A DNA stretch of 64,000 nucleotides, taken from NCBI RefSeq assembly GCF_945859705.1, contig NC_079136.1, positions 120,407,028-120,471,027 on the forward strand, written 5' to 3'. The position numbers and the translations under genes are program-made. The stretch is from Episyrphus balteatus. Taxonomy: Eukaryota > Arthropoda > Insecta > Diptera > Syrphidae. The notes below the pieces were generated by a model, which was given only the letters and a program-made list of their open reading frames with translations, was not told the DNA's origin and did not search any database. This document shows positions 45,508-55,639 of this stretch, piece by piece. The number at the start of each line of letters is the position of its first letter. Within the stretch, counting starts at the first letter, position 1.

Positions 45508-47714
45508 GAACATTTAATTCTAATAAATCACATTAAAATCTTAATTGTCTCTGTTAGATGAGGAAGATATTAGTAAAATTTAAGAGATCCGTAGGCTTTT
45601 AATAATTTTAAAGCAGAGGTCAGCAATTATTATTAAAATCAAAACGTTCTGAATGCGTTCTTTACAATCTTCTTAATTTAGAACATATGAGGAACCATCG
45701 TTATCAAAACTTACAGTCATTTAGATAAAATAACTTCCAAATTACATAAATGTGATTTCTACAATCAAATATTAATAACGCAATAAAATCACTTTATTAC
45801 AGTAGTAGTTTATTGGATTTGTAACTCTAAGGAAACTAATAAAATTAACTGTTACCGAAGATATGAAATATTTATTATGTTTATCTTTATCAAAACAGAA
45901 ACAGCCTTCCGCTAAAAGTTTAAATTATTTCTTTTTATTTCTTTACGAACGCACATTAAACACATATATTCGAACTCAAAACCATTTTGTCCTCCCATCT
46001 TGTGATATACTCGTAGAATGAATTTATATATATGAACCATAACCTCAAAAAGAAAAAAATAATAATTGCCAAGGAGAATATTTATTTTTATTAATAATAA
46101 TTTCCACACGTTTATATTTTCAGATAAAATTTCACGATGGTTTTAAGTTTTAATTTTTGTATCCAACCATCAACCCACTATCTCGTTTAAGTGTACAATA
46201 TAGTAGGTAAAAGAGTAAAGACCGAAAGACCTACATAACAATTCGAATTAATGGGACATTTAAAAGTTGGTCTTAATAAAATTCCAAAATTGGTGCTTCT
46301 CTGATGGCTCACGGTGAAAATTGCAAGGAGAAAATTAAATTAAAATGCTCTGAACTGGAACGTGATAAATAAATAAGTTGTATAAACTGGTTGTAATAGT
46401 ATTTTCAGAAAAGTTATTCAACTTGAAAACAGATTTTTGGAAATTTATTTTGTAAATCAGGTACAATCTATTCTTTAACTAAAATCATTCCCATTAGAAA
46501 GTATATAACAGTTTGTATAACAGTTGGCCAAATATTTATAAAATGATATTTTTTAGGGTCTTAAAACCCTAGAAGATGGAAAATGCAACTTTTGAGACTG
46601 GACGACGTCCAATTCAAAGCCTGAAGAGAGAAAATGTGCGCCTTTAATGAATAAAAAAAAAAAAAAAAATTAAAAAGGAACGCTATAAAAAGAATTAAAA
46701 GTGTAGGATGCAAAAAATGATAAATAATAAGAATTGTACCAGAATAAGAAACTCCAATATCCGCCTACATTATAAATTTCATTAAAGTGACTTTTTTTAA
46801 ATTGCCCCTTTAGCCTTAAGGAATCTCATTTAAAAATAAAATATTATATTTATTCGCTAAGCTTAAAAATCCTGAAATTGATATTTTTCTTTTTTGATCA
46901 GACAACACTAAATTAAAAATGCTGCATGTCAACAATATTCTACTACATGGCTTCTGAACAAATGAGCAATTTATCAACCCGCCAATGAATGACTTTTGGA
47001 ATGGTTCATTTGTCACAATTTGAATGATATTTTGGGAAATGAAAGGAAAAAAAAAGCACAATCTCACTCGTGCAATAAATTAAATTAACTCAAACACACT
47101 ATCCAACGGTGTGTTAGCTTGATGGGGTGATAAGGTACATTAAAATGAGATGAGTCGAACCGCATCCGATGCTGTGTGGTGGATTCTATACTGGTGCAAG
47201 CAGGAGCGTATCTAATATCTATAGGTTTTGTTCATTACAAAGCGAGGGATTATGAACATTTTATACTATTAAAAATTAAAATAAACTTGCATTTAGCACA
47301 AAATGTTAAAAAAGTTACTTTTTTAACTTCGTTAAAGCTTTGATAATGTTTCTCTGCTGTCTTAAGTCTTAAAAAAGCATTACCCAAGCTTTACCGAAAC
47401 TGTGAATTGTAACAGATGGAAAATTTAAATTTTATATACGACTGAGTCGCCGAACTTACTTTAATTTTTTTTAACTTTATGTTAACAAATTTAGTGAACA
47501 TTTAAATTCAAAAACTGCATTGAAATTGTTTTTTTTTTTGTTTCATTGAATTTATGCTTTAAAAACTATGCAGATTATATTAATTTCTTTTAGTTAAATG
47601 ATTTTTTACAAAGAAAAAAAAAGTCAAAAATTCAAAGATCAGAAGTCCATATTGAAATATTGTTAACACAAAATTCCTGTGTACTTTTGGTCCATCGTTT
47701 AAAAACCTGATGCT
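45508..47714. other. AT-rich DNA, no gene called
   Basis: No supported gene. A degenerate GTGCGACC-family core (GACTGAGTCGCCGAACTTAC) lies near 47440. Frames at 45912-46109 and 46816-47067 have no motifs. Confidence 0.4.
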
Positions 47715-48400
47715 GAATGGAGCTGAGGCTGCTATTACGATAGCTATCAATCACTCTGCTCTTCCACAAACAGTTGCGATTGCTCTTCGATATTGCTGCT
47801 CACTCCTCAGTCATCAGTCTTACAAAAAACGCAATAGAATTTTCTGTGTTCTCTTTTTTGCTTTTACAATGATGAACCTGAAACAGTTGAGTGAACAGGG
47901 AGAACAGTAAAAAGGTTCTATTCTTTTAAAGATATATACTGCACTGCTCCTCTTCAGAAAATATACTCGGCTCTTTAAAATATCAGTGCTTTTAGGAGAT
48001 CATTCTGTTCTTCAAATCTAATCTAAATCTGATTTGATTAACAATGAAAAAAGCAAAGCTGTAGAAAAAAGTTTACTATGATGATGAAAAAACACAGAAG
48101 TTCAATTTGAAATGCCATTTGTTTCAGTGCTGGCATTCAAGAATTTATTTCTTATTTAAAACATATACGAAATTGGTCACTTACTTTTTATTTATTCTGT
48201 TTTCTATATTTTCATTTGTATTTCAAATTGGGAAGAAATTTGAAAAGTACCTAATTGTCGTCGTTAATTGCTAATTATAGAGTGATTAAATAACAGCTAT
48301 TAATAGCTGCTCTTTTTATATGCTGCTCACTGCTCTTTAAAAATCGCTCTTTAGCAAGTGCTGAATCCTCATCTTTTTCATCGCTTCGCTCTACTGTTTC
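47715..48400 (+). repeat. GCTGCTC dispersed element, copy 1
   Basis: Begins near AACAGTTGCGATTGCTCTTC (47768) and ends near TAATAGCTGCTCTTTTTATA and TGCTGCTCACTGCTCTTT. The same order of blocks occurs at 50225-51065. No shared open frame, and no definite ends or duplication. Confidence 0.6.
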
Positions 48401-48469
48401 AATCTTAAACATTTATGGCAAAAAAAAAACTAGACAAATATAAAATTTTTGTCAAACTTAAAAATTAAT

Positions 48470-48740
48470 TTATTAAATTTTCAAAACCGAAACATTTTTT
48501 TAACAGTTTTGATAAATCGAACTTTGGGTTTTTGAAAATTTTATGAAGAGTCTTCTGCAGGTTTACGCTTTTTATACCTATTAAAAAAATTATTATGGAA
48601 TTTTAAAAATTTGGAGCGAGTTTTCGAAAATAACTTAAAAATATGTAAGTTTATAAAACAAAAATCGTATTTTTGAAAAATTCTCATACAATTTAAAAAA
48701 AAATTAATTTATAAAATATATTTAAAAATGTAGTAGAAAT
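48470..48740. repeat. AT-rich dispersed repeat, copy 2
   Basis: Matches part of 1-700, best seen at CAGTTTTGATAAATCGAACT followed by TTGGGTTTTTGAAAATT near 48505. Confidence 0.45.
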
Positions 48741-50224
48741 GTTGTCTCCAGTAAATAAAGCACCTTTATCCCACTTCCATTTTAAAAGTAGAGAGTTTTT
48801 GGATGAGTTATAAGTCCATAATTCATTTGTGAACTTATAACTCACTCAAGTGGGTCAAAAGTCCAATAAGGACTTTAGTCCCATGGACTTAATTTGTAGC
48901 CAAATAATGCATCTCTTGCCTTTTTTTTCTCTCGGGAGAATCAAAAACCCAATCTTCTGCCAATTTCTCTTTGATCCGCACTTGAATGCGTCGAATAGTC
49001 TACCAAAAGCAACATGTTTCAAATCCACGCGTATCCAACATACCTACAACAACAACAGTACAAAAAAAAACTATAAGGCTAATTTCGTTCCACACAAGAT
49101 TTATGCGACATAACCGTGTTTGGTACGAAAATATACTACGTTGGCGGAAGTTTTAAAACAGAAAAAGACAAACGAAATAGAGTCACGCTCCCGCAAGCTT
49201 GCCAAATTTTGTGATGGTGGGTGGTTGTTTTTGTGTCGGCGAGCGGCAGTCAGTGGTCGTTCTTTATCTTTTTTGTATTTTTTCCAAAAACAGAAATATT
49301 CCAAAAAAAGAAACAATAAACATGTTTAAAATTTTATCCAGCGCAGCCACTTGTATATGATACATAATATTCAGAAGCGAGAAGTTTAATTGAAATGACC
49401 TTCTCGCCCTCCAGAAAACCTTCTTCTCCTCCACTGTCACTGTCGTCGGTCTTTTACACACACACACAAGTCTCTAACATAATTGGATGCTTGGGACAAG
49501 TAAATTGCTAGTTTGATTGAAGAATGTTGCAAAGAAATGAGTTTACACGCTAAGTCCGAAGTTCTCGGACTCTGGACTGTGTGACCTCAGTGAGTTGACT
49601 GTAGGTATACGTAGGCACTTGAGGGCTAAATAAAAACAATAAAACCAGAGGAGTCTTCTATTTGGATTAATTGGATGTACATAAAGAGTAACGCAATTGT
49701 TGTTGTTGTAAAAGAATCTTATATAGACTATCTACATTTCAAAATTAGCGTTGAATAGGCTTCTTTTTATGTAGAAAAAAGAGATGGGGCTTTCATATAA
49801 TATGTTGGATATGGAGACATATCAATTGAAATTTATTATGTTTGATGGAGATTAAGATGGAGAAGATCCATGACAAGTGGAGTGTGACTCAGAGAATCTC
49901 TATGAGTAACATGGAGCCTTTTTGAATGATGGAGTTTCATATGTGCAACTTGATGCATATACATAAAGAATGCGCCACTTTTCTCATAACGGTCAAATGA
50001 TGACAACAAATTAACAAATTATTGCAACAGTATGATGGGAATTGTATGGAGCAAGACAATGAAAAATTAAGATAAGATTTATTAAACTTGATGATGGTCA
50101 ACGTTGGAGCTAGCTACACATGATGATGTGTCCGACTTCAATGAGTTTTTGTTTATGGTAATAGATTTAAATTTAACTTTTACCACACATGTTTATATAA
50201 CTTTCAGCAATTTCGCAACCTTAT
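48741..50224. other. No gene called
   Basis: Overlapping frames on both strands at 49101-49329 show no motif. 49200-49260 is GC-richer (GGCGAGCGGCAGTCAGTGG) and contains an initiator-like TCAGT, but I see no downstream element or ORF that would justify a promoter call. Confidence 0.3.
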
Positions 50225-51065
50225 CGCTATTGCGAGAAGTAATTTCAATAATTTTGAGCAGAGAACAGTTGCAATTGCTCTTCAATATAGCTGCTCGTAT
50301 ACAGTCTTCAGTTAAAAAAAATCAAACTCAATGCAATTTGCTGTTTTTTTTTCAAGATTTCAATGCTTTTATAAGCTAAACTGCTGTCTGTTCTTTCTAA
50401 ATTCACTACTATTTTTCAAAAATGTTGTCTGCTCTTTAAAATTACACTGCTTTTTTTGTGAGCATTCTATTTTTCACATCAAATGATTTGTTTAGCAATG
50501 AAAAAGTAAAAATGTTGAGTAAGCCCGAGTAAAAATGGAATTCCGCAGCACCACACCGCTTCACCACGTCCGCAGCAGTTTTTGACCGCCGCACCTCTAC
50601 GCTGCAGCACGTTCGCACTATTATCATATATATATTTTTATTTCTATTGCGCCGCACCACCGCTGCAGCACGTTCGCACTATGATAAAAAATTTCTAAAC
50701 CGCTGAACCACCGGTAGTGCGGCGGTGGTGCGGCGGTGGTGCGGCGGCGGTCAAGATTTTTTTCTTTAAAAATTCAATTTCTATATTTTTACTCGGGAGT
50801 TTACAATGATGATGATAAAACAGAAAATTTCTATTTGAAATACCATTGCTTCAAAGCAAGCATTCAAAAGGAGTTATTTCTTATTAAAAATTTCGAAAAT
50901 GAAGCATTTTCTTTGTATTTTTATTTGTATTCTATATTTTTAATCAGGAAAAAATTTGGAGAGTAGTTTGTGGTGTCAACTGCTATTTAAAGAGTGATTA
51001 AATAGCAGCTATTAATAGCTGCTCTTTGTAAATGCTGCTCACTGCTATCACTGGTCTTAAAAAAT
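50225..51065 (+). repeat. GCTGCTC dispersed element, copy 2, interrupted
   Basis: Homologous to 47715-48400 (GAACAGTTGCAATTGCTCTT near 50267; TTAATAGCTGCTCTTTGTAA near 51011). It is split by the GC-rich element at 50524-50797; copy 1 has no such insert at the matching AGTTTAC site near 48075. Confidence 0.6.
50524..50797. mobile_element. 274-bp GC-rich CCCGAGTAAAAAT element, copy 2
   Basis: Ends CCCGAGTAAAAAT and ATTTTTACTCGGG form a perfect 13-bp terminal inverted repeat. The interior carries GCAGCACGTTCGCACTAT twice and GTGCGGCGGTG iterations, pointing inwards in opposite orientations. The right ~85 bp match 23735-23820. It inserted into a GCTGCTC element. Superfamily unknown; no clear duplication. 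Confidence 0.65.
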
Positions 51066-51289
51066 ACCTCTGTAGCACCACCCCTAGCTACAGCTTCTTT
51101 AACGCTCCTATAAAATTTTCCTTAAATGCAATTCTATCATAGTTTACTTAAAGCATTTAAAGTGTCAACTTAAGTAAATGACAGGTGAACCTTTAGAAAT
51201 ACTTATTTAATAGCTTCCAAGCAATTTCAAAGAGGATTGTTAAGTAAGGTTTTTAATGTTTTTTTTTCACTAATGTGCAAAGAAGTACA

Positions 51290-51450
51290 TATTATAGTAC
51301 TTAATGTACTATATTATCTACTCGTGAGTAATTTACCACCTTCAATAAAGGAACGGGGCTATTAAAGATAACTTCCTTACTCCCGCTCCATTTTATAGGT
51401 GGTAGTTTACCCATGAGTAGATGATCTAGTACATTTTCTACTACAACTAC
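51290..51450. repeat. Hairpin repeat with CTACTCATGAGTAGATGATC motif
   Basis: The arms are TACTATATTATCTACTCGTG with AATTTACCACCTT, and inversely AAGGTGGTAGTTTACCC-like with ATGAGTAGATGATCTAGTAC, meeting near 51366. Related copies lie at about 54630-54690 and 55225-55635. Confidence 0.55.
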
Positions 51451-54126
51451 TAGTACTCTTCTGCAGTGGCATAGCGTTGGTTTTTGCCGCTCGGGGTAGA
51501 ATCAATTTTTGCCGACCTAACTATTTTTTTGTTTCTTTTTTCAATTTTGTTGATTTTTACAGTTAAACAAATTCATATGAACAGCAGCCGCAAAATGAAC
51601 CTTTTTATAAAATAGTTATAAATCATAGATTAATGCTATATACATACCTACATTCATTGACTAATCGTGTGCTGATTGATGGAAAAATACATCACTTTTC
51701 CAAAAACTAACCCGCAAGGGCCGTATTTCGTATTTCGTTTTGTAATTCAGTTTTTTTTTGGACGGTGTGATTTTTTTAATTCATTAAATAAATTTCATTA
51801 GTTAAATTAATTTAAGCATAGTACATTAGTTTATAGGTACTTTAAGGAAAAAAGATTTGGTTTAAATCCATTAAAAAAAAAAAAAAACAGAATAGGCATA
51901 ATAAATTATTCTTGTACAGTGATGTTCATATTTCGAATTTTGCCGCCCCTTAATAAAGTGCCGCCCGGGGCCTATACCCCCGTTGCCCCCCCCCCTTCTC
52001 CTCGTTACGAAACTGCTTTTCTGCCCAAAATAAAAATAACATTGATTTTGTTGAAAGTGCGTTACATCAAAAAAATCACTATAGTACACTACTTTGTAGC
52101 ACTTTGCTTCCTCCCAGAGGTACATGGTACATTAATCTACTACAATTTTAGATATTTTAAAAAACGTTTCAAAAATGACACCCGCCAGCCCTTTGCATAC
52201 ATTTTTTTGCATGCTAATAAAAAATCTTAAAACGTCCGGAAACCCAAGCTAAATTCAAAGTAGTTCATTCTTTGCATTAAATTTGACATTTTCTTCCCAC
52301 TCTTATTCGAAAATGGTGTTGGATCAAATTTTTTGACAGCAATATGACAAGCTAATTTAACAGTTCTATGCATATTTACTGCCAGGTTGTTACTGCTCTC
52401 CAAATTGTTGCCAAAGATGTAGATGAATGAAAAAAGTACTAGATGAAGTTTTTCTAATGACAGTATGGATGGAATTTATTCCATCCACTTTCATTCAGAG
52501 ATGTGCGTCTTTGAAATCCACTTTAAGGGACAAAAAAATTCTTTTCATGTGCAACAAGTTCAAGGCGTTTAATTTTCCCATAGCATAGAAATTCCAAAAC
52601 GCCAACAGCAATATGAGCAAGAAATGCTTCTATAAGAAAACTTTCACTCCCAAAGAGCAAAAAATATATGAAAGAAAAATAAAAGATAAAACAAATTTTT
52701 CCCAGCAACTTAATCAACAAACTGAACTTGAAAGCGTACACAAATGGGACATTTCTAAAGGGTACACTCGTAGTCATTTCTAAGCGCATTGGAAGAGATG
52801 ATAAAAACTGGCGCCTCTTACGTCAGAAGAATATTTATAATATCAGCTTCAACAGCTTCCACCTCCGGTAGAATTTTTTTCTCTCTCAATTTTTGATTAA
52901 AAAAAAAATTCATTCGTTTTTCCGTTTAAAGAAAGAATCAAATGAAAAAAAAAAAAAAAATAACTGAACTCAGATATCAATGCGAGCCCTGAAAATATCT
53001 TGACGTCTAAGCATTATTCATTGCATTCCATTGAAATCTACTACTTCTATAACAGGCAAAATAGTAATGCGATTCTATTACTCTTTGGTCCTTTGCTATA
53101 TTATAATCATCATCATAGTCAACAGGCAACCGAGAGCGAGTAATGTAATCAGAGGCATGCCTCTGGTATTACGTTCTCTAATTTTATCGGAATTTCATAT
53201 AAAAGCTATTCTATTACTTCCATTAGCCTAGTGGAGAACCAAAGAAGGAGAACCGACCCGGATTCCGGACGGCTGCTGACGGATCGCGTGGGCTATAGAA
53301 AATGATTATGGTTTTATGAGGAACGTGCGCTCGATAAGCGCGCGAGCCAAATCGAAATGCTTTAATAGCAGTTTAATAGATGATTATTGAAATATTAATC
53401 CAACTAAAGCTATATTAAAAGTCTGTCAAAAAAAAACTTAAAACCGCTAATGAAGTCACCTTTTTAAGATTTACCAATATGGCAAACTATTGCGCATGGA
53501 CAGGTTTTCTTCTGGCTTTTTTGAATGAGTGTTTTTATGAATGAATGATGGAACGGAAGCGCGTAGGTTCATTGATAGGTTTCCATGTTTTTGCTATTTT
53601 TTTTGGAAATTAAGTTTGTTATCTTTTTTATATGACAACATGATTTTGTGTGGTATATAGAAACATGATGGTGATGGTGGGTTAACTAATTTAATATTGA
53701 TTGACTATCAATATGAGATGTTGTAATTGGCTCCCACTTATCGAAAGAAAAGACAAAACATTTGGTCGATTGTAGGCGCCAACTTTTGATGGGTGTGACC
53801 TTTGGTAATCAAATTGGAAAGATTTAATTTTGTTTATTTTTTGTTTTTGAGGTTTGTTTCTATAGATCCCACACGGTAATTTTTGGTTTAAATGTTACTT
53901 TAAAATGCATTTTACTTAAATTTAAATATAAAATGATTCTGTATAGTCTTATTTGGTGTTTGGTCTTTTATGCATGTCATTGAACTACAAAAACACAAAT
54001 TTGGAATAATAATTATGGATACTGTTAAGGTCGTTATCTTGTGTTTAAACGAGTTAAGGGCCAACAATATACAAGAGACGGAAGACCTTTTAAGGGAAAA
54101 GTTTTATGACCTCCAAGACTGGCCCA
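51451..54126. other. No gene called
   Basis: 51955-52020 is GC-richer (GCCGCCCGGGGCCTATACCC), resembling a hAT-end remnant, but no partner end was found. 53133-53179 forms a short imperfect hairpin around CAGAGGCATGCCTCTG. Frames at 51919-52230 and 52523-52789 have no motifs. Confidence 0.35.
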
Positions 54127-54213
54127 CCCGACTAACAATTTTGCTTCTGTAAGACTTTATACATGCTTCTTTTGCTTCTATAAAGCTTTATAGAAGCAAA
54201 ATTGTTAGTTGGG
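54127..54213. mobile_element. 87-bp CCCRACTAAC palindromic MITE, copy 2
   Basis: Starts CCCGACTAACAATTTTGCTT and ends AAGCAAAATTGTTAGTTGGG, flanked by CA on both sides. It overlaps the end of a chance frame (53970-54152), which therefore is not a gene as drawn. A third, rougher relative lies at about 54388-54455. Confidence 0.75.
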
Positions 54214-55013
54214 CAGTAGGAGTTGAATTGGAAATCGCAATTTTTGTATCTTGTAGGTCGGGTGGATGGATAATAATTACCCACATCCATTGCTGTATGT
54301 CTTTACCTACATTCTTTTTCAAAACAGGGATTACAGTTTGGTCGCCTAGTATAAAACCCAGCTTCTCTGAGAGATTCTTAACTTACAATGGTGTTTCTAT
54401 AACGCTTTACAGAGGCAACAGAAGCATCCGTTAAGCTTGTATAGAAGCAAAATTTAGAAGCCCCGAGATAAATCCTTTTCCATTCAAATCTAATTTAAAA
54501 ACTTTTTTATTTTTTTTGAATTTGATTGATTGCAGAACAAGAAAGAATGTCAATTTTAAATTTTTTCCGAACATTTTTTAAGCATTGCAAATTGTTGTAG
54601 ATTAATTAAATAAAGAAGGTAATTTCAAAAGCCCCGTTCCATTGGAGGTGGTAAACAACAAATTAATAAATGATCTAGTACACAGAACGTTTTTAAAAAC
54701 ATTGAAAATTGTAATAGATTGAGCCCTATCGTGCATCTTCAAGCAAATTTTGTTTGCCTTGAAATATTTCTTTCCCCCGGAATCTGTTTTGTGATCGTGA
54801 ACCTCTCTCAGAATCTATTTCTAGGAAAGAAAAAATCATATTAAATGACAGTTAGATTCTCCTGGACATTTATTGGAGATACCAATGAATTTCGAGGGAA
54901 ACATTTTGTGAACAATTTCGTTAAAAACATGGAAAACATTTCCAAGGTAATTTTTATTCACAAATCATGATAGCCCACATTAATTATACAAAAGAAGTAC
55001 AATTTACTACTAA

Positions 55014-55109
55014 GTGCCGGTTTGTTCACAGTCGATTATCTTTTAATCATGGATTATTCCATACAAAAATCCTTGATTAAAAGATAATCGAGTGTCAACA
55101 AACGGGCCC
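55014..55109. mobile_element. 96-bp TAA-flanked palindromic MITE, copy 1
   Basis: Starts GTGCCGGTTTGTTCACAGTC and ends TGTCAACAAACGGGCCC. The arms ATTATCTTTTAATCA and TGATTAAAAGATAAT are perfect complements. TAA lies at 55011-55013 and 55110-55112, fitting PIF/Harbinger-type MITEs. Confidence 0.8.
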
Positions 55110-55224
55110 TAAATCTTATCAAATTCATCTGCCCAAGAATTTTATTTGGCTGAAAGTGTTCCATTGAAAATAGCTATTACCTAAAGTACTAGCATGGCTA
55201 ATAGTCACGTCTCATTGAATGTGG

Positions 55225-55635
55225 TTAACTATAAATGAGTAGATGATCTAGTACAACGTTTCTTATAACTTCGAAAATTGTAGTAGATTAATTACCTCAA
55301 TAAAATCGCTGTTCCATTGGAGGTGGTAGTTTACTCATTAGTAGATACTAGTATACTACAATTAACACATGATCTTCTACTCGAGATAATGGGAATGTTT
55401 AGTTGTTGTACTAGATTTCTACTCATGAGTAGTAGTCTACCACCTCCAATTGAACAGGGCTAAAGAATTAACTTCAATAGCCGGGATGAGTTAACTAACT
55501 CACGAGTAGATGATCTAGTACATTTACTGCTAAATTATATTCATGTAAATGGGATTTTCATTTCAAGCTTTTCATTGAAAAGTGCAAGTAAATATTAAGG
55601 AATAGTTTACCACCTCCAAGGCTCAAAGGAACGCC
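55225..55635. repeat. Cluster of CTACTCATGAGTAGATGATC hairpin repeats
   Basis: Several copies in both orientations of ATGAGTAGATGATCTAGTAC, AATTGTAGTAGATTAAT and CCATTGGAGGTGGTAGTTTA or its inverse (55232, 55311, 55412, 55497, 55605). They look like two or three tandem or nested copies of the hairpin at 51290. Confidence 0.55.
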
Positions 55636-55639
55636 GCTA

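Noticed and set aside
49200..49300. Possible core promoter (TCAGT initiator in GC-richer DNA)
   Set aside because: No TATA box or downstream promoter element at the right distance, and no gene downstream.
53970..54152. 60-codon frame with a plausible-looking sequence (LLREKFYDLQDWPTRL)
   Set aside because: Its end lies in a CCCGACTAAC MITE, there are no homologous blocks around it, and its length is within chance for the window.
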